Below are positions 6,452 to 12,685 of a stretch of 36,136 nucleotides of DNA, piece after piece (position 1 is the first letter of the stretch; every line of letters starts with the position of its first letter). This stretch comes from Patescibacteria group bacterium (GTDB lineage: Bacteria > Patescibacteriota > Microgenomatia > Woykebacterales > 2-01-FULL-43-14), in the NCBI GenBank assembly GCA_023485445.1, contig JAMCZT010000036.1, positions 1 to 36,136 of the forward strand, read 5' to 3'. Under the pieces are notes generated by a model, which saw only the letters and a program-made list of their open reading frames with translations, made no database searches and was not told the DNA's origin. The translations under genes were made by a program, and so were the position numbers.

Positions 6452-7561
6452 ATGAATTACAAGGTCTTCACTTCCGAATCTGTTTGTTCTGGACATCCAG
6501 ACAAAATTTGTGACCAAGTTTCTGATGCGATTTTGGACGCGGCATTGTTGGGCGATCCGATGAGTCGGGTGGCAGTCGAAACGATGGTAACGACGGACCA
6601 ACTGATCATGGCAGGCGAAGTTACTACCCAATCGAAGATCAACTACGAGGATATCGCGCGAAAAACTGTCTGCGATTTAGGCTACACCGATAACACCTTG
6701 AATTTTTGCGACCGGTCCAAAATTTTAGTCTTGATTCATCAGCAATCCCCCGATATCGCTCTTGGGGTAGATAAGGACGGTGCGGGAGACCAAGGAATGA
6801 TGTTTGGCTATGCCTCCAACGAAACTCCTGAACTTATGCCTTTGCCGATCGTTCTTTCCCACCGTCTCGCCCAAAAGATCGATGAAGCTCGTGAAAATAA
6901 TATTCTCCCCTACTTGCGGCCCGATGGGAAAACTGAAGTGACGATTTCATATGAAAATGGCAAACCGGTTAAAGTAGAACGCTTGATAATGGCTGTTCCC
7001 CATAAGGAAGAAGTTGACACACCCCAGATAAAAACTGATCTTTATAAAAATGTGGTCTTGCCAGTTTTAAGCCAATACGGTTTGGAATTTCCTGAAGACC
7101 AGGTTATTGTAAACGGGACGGGACGCTGGATTATCGGCGGTCCCGCGTCTGATACGGGTGTAACGGGACGGAAAATAGTCGTTGATACTTACGGCGGAAT
7201 GGGAAGAATTGGCGGTGGAGCTTTTTCCGGCAAGGATCCTACGAAAGTCGATCGTTCAGGAGCGTACGCAGTTAGGTATATCGCAAAAAACATCGTCGCA
7301 GCTGGATTGGCAGATCGAGCAGAAGTCCAAATCGCTTACGTGATCGGCCAACGTGACCCAATCGCTAAGGCGGTGGAAACTTTCGGAACAGAAAAAGCAA
7401 CCATTGCGGAAATTGAAAAGTTTGCCTGGGGTTTGCTAGATTTGTCTGTGCCTGGAATATTGAAAAGCTTAAATCTACGACGACCCATTTATCGTGAAAC
7501 CGCTCGGTATGGGCACTTTGGACGAGACAATTTCCCGTGGGAAAAAATTGCTAGTCGCTAA
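6452..7561 (+). CDS. metK: S-adenosylmethionine synthetase
   Basis: A 369-residue protein that makes S-adenosylmethionine from methionine and ATP. The N-terminal SESVCSGHPDKICDQVSDAI is the ATP/methionine-site motif. GAGDQGMMFGYA near residue 110 and GGGAFSGKDPTKVDRSGAYA near 255 (P-loop-like and metal/K+ binding) are all conserved, so it should be active. The length is slightly under the usual 380-400. Control by the upstream SAM riboswitch and terminator is strongly suggested. It ends in its own terminator. Confidence 0.98.
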   Translation: MNYKVFTSESVCSGHPDKICDQVSDAILDAALLGDPMSRVAVETMVTTDQLIMAGEVTTQSKINYEDIARKTVCDLGYTDNTLNFCDRSKILVLIHQQSPDIALGVDKDGAGDQGMMFGYASNETPELMPLPIVLSHRLAQKIDEARENNILPYLRPDGKTEVTISYENGKPVKVERLIMAVPHKEEVDTPQIKTDLYKNVVLPVLSQYGLEFPEDQVIVNGTGRWIIGGPASDTGVTGRKIVVDTYGGMGRIGGGAFSGKDPTKVDRSGAYAVRYIAKNIVAAGLADRAEVQIAYVIGQRDPIAKAVETFGTEKATIAEIEKFAWGLLDLSVPGILKSLNLRRPIYRETARYGHFGRDNFPWEKIASR

Positions 7562-7571
7562 GAGAAGGCAA

Positions 7572-7606
7572 AACCGGGTAAATTTTACTTGCTTACCCGG
7601 TTTTAT
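7572..7606 (+). terminator. Intrinsic terminator after metK
   Basis: AACCGGGTAA pairs with TTACCCGGTT, a perfect 10-bp stem followed by TTATT. The stem also has A residues on its left, so it may serve the convergent gene at 7622 as well. Confidence 0.88.
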
Positions 7607-7621
7607 TCAAGTAGAGAGTTA

Positions 7622-8017
7622 TTAAGTGCTTTTCTTGTACTTTTGTCTCACGGTTTCAGTCTGAATCCAACGACCATATATATATGGTTGTTCGTTGCTT
7701 TGAACCTTCTTGTGTTTCTCAAGACTACACAACCAAGCAGATTCAGTCAAGAATTCTAAACCGAATTTATCGTTGCCGAAGTACTGAATCCTGATGGCAT
7801 CCACCGTTTCTTCAATTAGCTTTGCGTCTCGACGAATCCGCGCTAAGGATAGTGTCCCAGAGTAGACGTAGACATCTTCAGGGGCGATCCACGCCTCTTG
7901 GCCGGTTTCCATGGTGCAAACAAACTTCCTAAACTCCTTCCCGCGCAGGCGTTGCCAAAGAACAAAAAGACCAATAATCACCAGCACTACCAGGATAACC
8001 CAAGATTCTCCTTTCAT
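7622..8017 (-). CDS. Single-pass membrane protein with a WIxxxDVY motif
   Basis: A 131-residue protein with one N-terminal membrane helix (WVILVVLVIIGLFVLW, residues about 6-21) and a soluble C-terminal domain. The segment AWIAPEDVYVYSGTLSL resembles GWINARDVYIDSSGKCW in the 9594-9992 protein, which has the same size and layout, so the two are probably distant paralogues. RBS GGGGAGG precedes the ATG. Function unknown. Confidence 0.7.
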   Translation of the reverse strand: MKGESWVILVVLVIIGLFVLWQRLRGKEFRKFVCTMETGQEAWIAPEDVYVYSGTLSLARIRRDAKLIEETVDAIRIQYFGNDKFGLEFLTESAWLCSLEKHKKVQSNEQPYIYGRWIQTETVRQKYKKST

Positions 8018-8142
8018 GGTATCCTCCCCTTTTTTGTGTAGTTTTCTTAACTGCAGTATTTAACATAATTAGAGTAAAGAGTCAAGCTCGCGCTTGAATT
8101 ATTGAATAAGAAGTAGTAAAAAATAGATAAGGAGATAACCCG

Positions 8143-8715
8143 ATGGGAAAATTAGTCTTGGGGTTAGTCGGAAAATTTGGCGCGGGGAAAAGCTTGGTGG
8201 CCATGCATCTTGAAAAAAGGGGATTTTTAAAAATTACCCTCTCTGATTTCTTAAGAGAAAAAGCTAAAGCCAGAGGTCAAGAACCAAACCGAGACGTTTT
8301 GCAAAATTTGGGAAACGAACTCCGCGAAAAGTTTGGCATCGGCGTGCTTTCCCAACTAGCGTGGGAAAGAATCTACCAATCAAAGGTTAGCTTAGCCGTA
8401 ATAGACGGGATCCGCAATCCAGGCGAGGTCGAGTTTTTTAGAATGAAAGATAATTTTTATCTACTCAAAATCGAGGCTGATGAGGAAATTCGTTTCCAAA
8501 GGCTTCTCCAGAATTCTGATCCTCGTTATCCAAAAACTTGGGAAGAATTCGCGATGACCGAAAAACGAGATTTGGGTGAGGGGGAAAAAGAATCTGGCCA
8601 ACAGGTTGGAGAAGTCTTGAAAATGGCTGATTCTACGATTTTTAATGAAGAAACGGAAGAAAAACTTTACCAAAAGGTCGATGATCTCATAGTAAGATTA
8701 ACAGCGTCGTCCTAG
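8143..8715 (+). CDS. UPF0200 / dephospho-CoA-kinase-like P-loop kinase
   Basis: A 190-residue protein. Walker A GKFGAGKS lies at residues 11-18, followed by SDFLREKAKARGQEP. VIDGIRNPGEVEFFR gives the Walker-B-like strand, then FQRLLQNSDPRYPKTWEEF and RDLGEGEKESGQQVGEVLKM. These match the UPF0200 group of nucleotide or dephospho-CoA-type kinases, best known from archaea. The substrate is not defined for that group. RBS AAGGAGAT before the ATG. It ends in TAG just upstream of the next promoter. Confidence 0.75.
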   Translation: MGKLVLGLVGKFGAGKSLVAMHLEKRGFLKITLSDFLREKAKARGQEPNRDVLQNLGNELREKFGIGVLSQLAWERIYQSKVSLAVIDGIRNPGEVEFFRMKDNFYLLKIEADEEIRFQRLLQNSDPRYPKTWEEFAMTEKRDLGEGEKESGQQVGEVLKMADSTIFNEETEEKLYQKVDDLIVRLTASS

Positions 8716-8720
8716 AGGGA

Positions 8721-8749
8721 TTGACAAGATGCTGCTAGGATGGTACAGT
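8721..8749 (+). promoter_or_regulatory. Promoter of the channel-like gene
   Basis: TTGACA, 17 bases, TACAGT, directly after the UPF0200 stop. Confidence 0.7.
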
Positions 8750-8807
8750 TTCATTAGAATATTGCTCCCGAATTAAGAATACATGCTCTTAGAAAGGGGG
8801 TGAAAAA

Positions 8808-9488
8808 ATGACAGATTTCTACTCATCAGTTAATCAAGCAGTTGTTAGCTCGTTAAACCAAACGGCTGCTTTCCTACCAAACCTTTTGGCCGCAATTGTC
8901 ATCTTTGTCATTGGGGTAATCGTCTCCGTAATCGTTAAGAATATCCTAGTTAAAATCCTCCAAGCAATTAGTTTTGAAGCATTCCTGGCGAAAACCGGAG
9001 TTCCTCAAACCTTAAAGAAGACCGACCCTAACCTTACGGCCACCAAGCTTCTAGGTGAAATTATTAAATGGTTTGTCATTCTAGTATTCCTGGTTCCAGC
9101 TGTAGAAGCGTTAGGCTTGACAGAAGTAACAAAATTGATCGATTCGTTACTTCTTTACTTACCAAACGTAGTTGTTGCTGTGATTATTATTATGGTCGGG
9201 GCGGTTTTTGCGCAGTTCACAAAGGATTTTGTCTTGGCAGCGGCGACAGGTTTAGGTTCTACCGTTGCGCGGGCGTTAGGGCAAGTTGCACGTTGGTCGA
9301 TACTAGTTTTTGCTTTCTTAGTTGCCCTTAACCAGCTCGGCATCGCACCGCGATTAATCGAAATACTCTTTACCGGTTTTGTCGCGATGCTCGCCTTAGC
9401 GGGAGGCTTAGCCTTTGGCTTAGGTGGTAAAGAAACAGCGGAAGATATCTTAAAAGCGGTCCGAGATGAAATTGCAGGAAAAAAGTAA
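8808..9488 (+). CDS. TM_helix / mechanosensitive-channel-like membrane protein
   Basis: A 226-residue protein with four to five hydrophobic helices. Two similar helix-linker units begin LLAAIVIFVIGVIVSVIVK and VVVAVIIIMVGAVFAQFTK, as in the conserved TM-helix repeat family. The last helix, MLALAGGLAFGLGGKETAED, resembles the glycine/alanine-rich pore helix (TM3) of MscS. The cytoplasmic beta domain of MscS is absent. A role as a small tension-gated or passive channel is inferred only. RBS GAAAGGGGGTG, own promoter, strong terminator. Confidence 0.75.
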   Translation: MTDFYSSVNQAVVSSLNQTAAFLPNLLAAIVIFVIGVIVSVIVKNILVKILQAISFEAFLAKTGVPQTLKKTDPNLTATKLLGEIIKWFVILVFLVPAVEALGLTEVTKLIDSLLLYLPNVVVAVIIIMVGAVFAQFTKDFVLAAATGLGSTVARALGQVARWSILVFAFLVALNQLGIAPRLIEILFTGFVAMLALAGGLAFGLGGKETAEDILKAVRDEIAGKK

Positions 9489-9510
9489 ACCAAAACTTAG
9501 CCTGATCTTT

Positions 9511-9547
9511 AAGATTTCCCTTCCTTTAAAGGAAGGGAAATCTTTTT
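9511..9547 (+). terminator. Intrinsic terminator, very strong
   Basis: AAGATTTCCCTTCC pairs perfectly over 14 bp with GGAAGGGAAATCTT, followed by TTT. Confidence 0.93.
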
Positions 9548-9554
9548 GAAAAGG

Positions 9555-9591
9555 AAAAAGCCAGAGTTAAAAAATTCTTTCTCTGGCTTTT
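9555..9591 (-). terminator. Intrinsic terminator for the leftward gene
   Basis: AAAAGCCAGAG pairs with CTCTGGCTTTT. T-rich flanks on both strands make it bidirectional; it ends the 9594-9992 transcript. Confidence 0.85.
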
Positions 9592-9593
9592 AG

Positions 9594-9992
9594 TTATTGG
9601 ACATGTCTCGACAAAACTTCGCTTTTATTCTGACAAATCTTAACCTCGAGAGGAATATAACCACTGTCAGGTTTTTCTTTTTGCTGGAAACGCTTGGCTG
9701 ATTCCGGCTTGTCAATAATAAGCAAATACTTGTCACCTACACGGACGACTTTTGGCTGCCCTGGGAAAAGTGAGGAATTAAAGATCCTCTGCCCTGGGAT
9801 TCCCCAACATTTCCCACTCGAATCGATGTAGACGTCTCTGGCATTTATCCAGCCAGGCTGGTTTCTAATCATCGTGCCTAACGTGTCGCCTTCTTTTTCC
9901 GCCCTTTCCTTCTTATTAAGCTTAAGGATGTAAAGAAGGATGCCGGCAACAGAGGCAATGAGAACGAAAAGTGTCACTCGTTTCTTTCTCAA
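9594..9992 (-). CDS. Single-pass membrane protein, distant paralogue of 7622-8017
   Basis: A 132-residue protein starting at TTG, supported by AAAGGAG six bases upstream. An N-terminal basic segment (MRKKR) and one membrane helix (VTLFVLIASVAGILLYIL) precede a soluble domain with GWINARDVYIDSSGKCW, similar to the WIxxxDVY segment of the 7622-8017 protein. LPGQPKVVRVGDKYLLIID looks like beta structure. It is probably co-transcribed with the 43-residue gene upstream (10034-10165). No function known. Confidence 0.65.
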   Translation of the reverse strand: MRKKRVTLFVLIASVAGILLYILKLNKKERAEKEGDTLGTMIRNQPGWINARDVYIDSSGKCWGIPGQRIFNSSLFPGQPKVVRVGDKYLLIIDKPESAKRFQQKEKPDSGYIPLEVKICQNKSEVLSRHVQ

Positions 9993-10033
9993 GTCTTACT
10001 CCTTTTGATTTTTCATTGGATGTTTCCTGTGCC

Positions 10034-10165
10034 TTACTCTCCCTTTTCCATTCGTTCTCGTTTGTGCAGCCGTCCAAGTTCACAGATATCAACAATGATC
10101 CGAATGAAACCAAACGTCAGGAGAGAAAAGTAAACGACTAAACACAAAACTTCATTTTCCTCCAT
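10034..10165 (-). CDS. 43-residue membrane microprotein
   Basis: Too short for the track. ATG with RBS AAAAGGAGAAGG opens MEENEVLCLVVYFSLLTFGF, continues through a hydrophobic stretch IRIIVDI, and ends in a charged tail (GRLHKRERMEKGE) with TAA. One membrane helix, cytosolic basic C-terminus likely. It lies 41 bases upstream of the 9594-9992 gene on the same strand and probably shares its transcript. Confidence 0.6.
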   Translation of the reverse strand: MEENEVLCLVVYFSLLTFGFIRIIVDICELGRLHKRERMEKGE

Positions 10166-10278
10166 CGCCTTCTCCTTTTTTCTTCCTTTCTTCCGCTTTT
10201 ATAAACGATATCACAACCATTCTGGCAAGTCAAAAAATTAATAATACATTTAACATCATACTTTGCAGGGAAATTGAC

Positions 10279-10299
10279 ACCTATAGTATAATTATAGGT
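10279..10299 (+). promoter_or_regulatory. Palindrome overlapping the promoter of the hexapeptide gene
   Basis: ACCTATA-gtataat-TATAGGT is a perfect 7-bp inverted repeat around a TATAAT box. TTGACA lies directly left of it (too near to be its -35), and a TTTGCA 19 bases upstream of TATAAT is an alternative -35. The layout suggests a repressor operator. Confidence 0.5.
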
Positions 10300-10335
10300 A
10301 CTTAAAATACGCTACTTTTGTCAGGAGGAGATCCA

Positions 10336-10686
10336 TTGGCACTCACCGGAGAAGGAACAAAAATTGAAGATTCTCAAATCGCAGAGGAGGGCGTGACAAT
10401 AGGTAAAAACTGCACCATCGTCAGATCTAAAATAGGTCCGAAGGTGACAGTTGAAGATAGTTGCACAATCAGAGATTGCATCATTGGAAAGTGGGCGAAT
10501 ATAGGATCGGGGGCATATTTGGAAGGAATCGAAATCAGACCAGAAATGGTTTTTGTTCCATTAGGCGCCGTGTTGAAAAATAGAGACCTACGATACGGTC
10601 AATTAGAAGTTGACCTTTCCTGCCACGGCTCGCTGCCCTTCAAACAACCTCTCTCGAAAGTGTTTCAGATACGCCTGGCGTCCTGA
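10336..10686 (+). CDS. Left-handed beta-helix (hexapeptide repeat) protein
   Basis: The TTG at 10336 is preferred over the track start because AGGAGGAG lies at correct spacing before it. About 116 residues. Repeated hexads (IEDSQIAEEGVTIGKNCTIV, SKIGPKVTVEDSCTI, CIIGKWANIGSGAYL) define a left-handed parallel beta-helix as in acyl- and nucleotidyl-transferase tails. No catalytic domain is attached, so it may be a stand-alone trimeric scaffold, carbonic-anhydrase-like protein or transferase fragment. The C-terminal 35 residues are unlike the repeat. The stop TGA is followed directly by TAA. Confidence 0.65.
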   Translation: MALTGEGTKIEDSQIAEEGVTIGKNCTIVRSKIGPKVTVEDSCTIRDCIIGKWANIGSGAYLEGIEIRPEMVFVPLGAVLKNRDLRYGQLEVDLSCHGSLPFKQPLSKVFQIRLAS

Positions 10687-10696
10687 TAAGCATTAT

Positions 10697-10736
10697 AAAG
10701 GCCACGTCTTTTAAAATAAGAGTGGCCTTTCCTTTT
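10697..10736 (+). terminator. Intrinsic terminator
   Basis: AAAGGCCAC pairs with GTGGCCTTT, then CCTTTTCC. Confidence 0.8.
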
Positions 10737-10753
10737 CCTACTTATAAGAATAT

Positions 10754-10761
10754 GTTATAAT
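10754..10761 (+). promoter_or_regulatory. Extended -10 promoter
   Basis: TGT followed at 10756 by TATAAT. No good -35 is seen 17 bases upstream. It serves the 10863 gene. A very strong RBS (AAGGAGGTGAG near 10793) lies in the leader without an obvious start codon, hinting at a leader ORF using an unusual start. Confidence 0.5.
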
Positions 10762-10862
10762 CTCTCTAGAAATAAGCAATCAAGGAGGTGAGATAGTTTT
10801 TATTTTCCCTGCAAATGCTGCTAAAAGCCTAGAAAGGAAAAAGTAAGCTAAAGGAGGGAGTG

Positions 10863-11363
10863 ATGGCTCTAGAGGTAGTCATAGGAATAGAACCCTCAAT
10901 CCAAAGGTTGTCTGTGCCTTCGGTGGAGCCATTCAAAAGCGATTTCCATCGAGAGTGGAAGGGATCGCAGTCGATTTGGGACTTCTTACGTGTACCCGAC
11001 CTAATCGTGTATGAAGTTAACTACTTTAAATGGCAGGGTGGGTATGTAGCTAAAGGTGTTAATATCCCTGAAAACCTTGAACTTGGCGATGGAAGCGTCA
11101 TCGGTCCCGGTGTCATAATTGGAAATAAGGTGAGGGTTGGGCCTGAAGTTAAGATCTACCCGGGTGCCGAGCTTGAAGATGAGGTAAATTTAGAGGGTAA
11201 AAACATCATCGGTGCGGGATCTGTCATAAAGAAAGGGGCTTGCCTTGGTTGGAATCGAAAAACGCGGGAACGTGAAATAGTTGGCAAGGCCAAGCTTTGT
11301 GACGAGTCGCTCGAGACATTTGATGGCATCATCGAGGATACACTTGCGATGGCGTGTGTGTAA
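10863..11363 (+). CDS. Second hexapeptide-repeat beta-helix protein
   Basis: ATG at 10863 fits AAAGGAGGG better than the GTG three bases earlier. 166 residues. The first 60 residues are non-repetitive (WKGSQSIWDFLRVPDLIVYE). Hexads follow: GVNIPENLELGDGSVIGPG, VIIGNKVRVGPEVKIYPGAE, LEDEVNLEGKNIIGAGSVIK. This is the same fold as the 10336-10686 protein next door, with a different N-terminal part. The two genes have separate promoters and terminators. The fold usually trimerises. A sugar-nucleotide or acyl transfer role is possible but unproved. Confidence 0.65.
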   Translation: MALEVVIGIEPSIQRLSVPSVEPFKSDFHREWKGSQSIWDFLRVPDLIVYEVNYFKWQGGYVAKGVNIPENLELGDGSVIGPGVIIGNKVRVGPEVKIYPGAELEDEVNLEGKNIIGAGSVIKKGACLGWNRKTREREIVGKAKLCDESLETFDGIIEDTLAMACV

Positions 11364-11368
11364 ACTTT

Positions 11369-11409
11369 GGAGACCACTTCCTTAAAAAAGAATGGTCTCC
11401 TTTATTTTC
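11369..11409 (+). terminator. Intrinsic terminator
   Basis: GGAGACCA pairs with TGGTCTCC, followed by TTTATTTT. Confidence 0.85.
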
Positions 11410-11456
11410 TCTAAAAAGTTGAAGAACTTTCGACCAAATGATAAAATGAAAACAGT

Positions 11457-11855
11457 ATGGATGCCTTACCTCCCGACCTAAAACAAAATCTTCTTCAATC
11501 GATTTACCTCCTTTTTAGCCACAACCACATTGTAATTGCTTACAGTGGAGGCGCTGTCTTAGCGGCCATTCTTTCGTTCCTCAAACCAAACCGGTTCCAT
11601 TTGCTTTTACTTTTAGGCTTTTTGATATTGGCCTTTAACTTTGAATACGATAAGCACATCATCGAACCATTGCGAAACCAAACCTTAACATCCATCATCG
11701 GCAATGGCAATCATGTCAAAGCAGAATATTATCTGGACCTTTTTATTTCTGAAGTTATTCCCGTTATTTTATATGTTTTGGGATGGGGTTTAATTTTTCT
11801 CGCGATGATCATTGGGGGAAAACCGAAAAATTCAGATAGTCAACCAAGGGCTTAA
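11457..11855 (+). CDS. Three-helix membrane protein, probably leaderless mRNA
   Basis: 132 residues. Membrane helices near 25-42, 48-64 and 98-121 (PVILYVLGWGLIFLAMIIGG), separated by a charged segment NFEYDKHIIEPLRNQ. No family recognised. No RBS precedes the ATG. Instead TTGAAG-17-TAAAAT ends only 9 bases before it, so transcription likely begins at or next to the start codon. Confidence 0.65.
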   Translation: MDALPPDLKQNLLQSIYLLFSHNHIVIAYSGGAVLAAILSFLKPNRFHLLLLLGFLILAFNFEYDKHIIEPLRNQTLTSIIGNGNHVKAEYYLDLFISEVIPVILYVLGWGLIFLAMIIGGKPKNSDSQPRA

Positions 11856-11880
11856 CAAAGAGCTTTGGACACAGTATAAT
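11852..11880 (+). promoter_or_regulatory. Promoter of the aldolase-ppsA pair
   Basis: TTAACA, 17 bases, TATAAT, overlapping the end of the previous gene. Confidence 0.7.
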
Positions 11881-11935
11881 ATAAAAGTAATAATAAAAGA
11901 AAGATTTTTACATTCGGAAATAATAATTGAAATTT

Positions 11936-12655
11936 ATGCTTGTCAAGACTACAGAATTAATTTCTAATACAGGGGTAATTCCCGCTTTTAATACTTCTAC
12001 CTTTGAAATGGCTAAGGCAATCGTTTCCGCCGCCACTGAAATTAACCAACCGGTGATTATCCAAACTTCCGAAAATGAAGCCCGTTTTATGGGGCCGAAA
12101 TACGTTTTTTCGATGATTAAAGCTTTAGCCGAAAATTCGCCAGTACCAATCGCTCTGCATCTTGATCATGGAAAAAGCCTCGAACTCATCAAGGAGTGCA
12201 TAGAAGTTGGATATTCATCCGTAATGGCAGACGGCGATAGAGATTTTATCAAGCAAGCCGTTGTTCTAGCTCACCAAAACGGGGTCTTAGTGGAAGGGAA
12301 TACCGCAGATTTCGAAGATGTATCAAACTTTGTAAACGAAACCGGCCTTGATCTTTTAGCCCCAGAAAAAGAAAATAAGATCGAATTATCCCAAATCCAG
12401 CAAGTCCACCAGCAGACTCAGATTCCTTTAGCCCTTCATGGGGAGTCAAGCTATTCAGACGAAATGATACGGCAGTCATTAAATTTTGGCGTGAAGAAAG
12501 TAAATTTTTGTACCCCTCTAAGGCGTGCTTATACTGAAACCCTAAGGGCTGTCCTAGATGAAAATCCGGAAGAAATCGTTCCTTACAAATATCTAGACAA
12601 AGTAAGCGAAGCCGTAAAAAAAATAATTATTGAGAAAATAAATCTTTTAAGATAA
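11936..12655 (+). CDS. Divergent class II fructose-bisphosphate aldolase-like protein
   Basis: The ATG at 11936 is chosen over the TTG at 11927 because family members start MLV.TTE.... About 239 residues, shorter than the usual 285-350. GVIPAFN, IALHLDHGKSLELIKECIEVGYSSVM and PLALHGESS match class II aldolases, keeping the catalytic Asp and first zinc His (HLDHG) and the His of LHG. The region that normally reads IGT.HG and gives another zinc ligand is replaced by LDLLAPEKENKIELSQ, and the usual MIDGS reads MADGD. It may act on another substrate or be inactive. It lies 30 bases upstream of ppsA, suggesting a gluconeogenic operon. Confidence 0.75.
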   Translation: MLVKTTELISNTGVIPAFNTSTFEMAKAIVSAATEINQPVIIQTSENEARFMGPKYVFSMIKALAENSPVPIALHLDHGKSLELIKECIEVGYSSVMADGDRDFIKQAVVLAHQNGVLVEGNTADFEDVSNFVNETGLDLLAPEKENKIELSQIQQVHQQTQIPLALHGESSYSDEMIRQSLNFGVKKVNFCTPLRRAYTETLRAVLDENPEEIVPYKYLDKVSEAVKKIIIEKINLLR

Positions 12656-12685
12656 TATTAATTAATTCTATATGAGGGCCTGTCC

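Noticed and set aside
10793-10845. 17-codon leader ORF starting with ATA after AAGGAGGTGAG
   Set aside because: The RBS is excellent and the frame ends cleanly, but the start would have to be ATA; not enough to call a gene.
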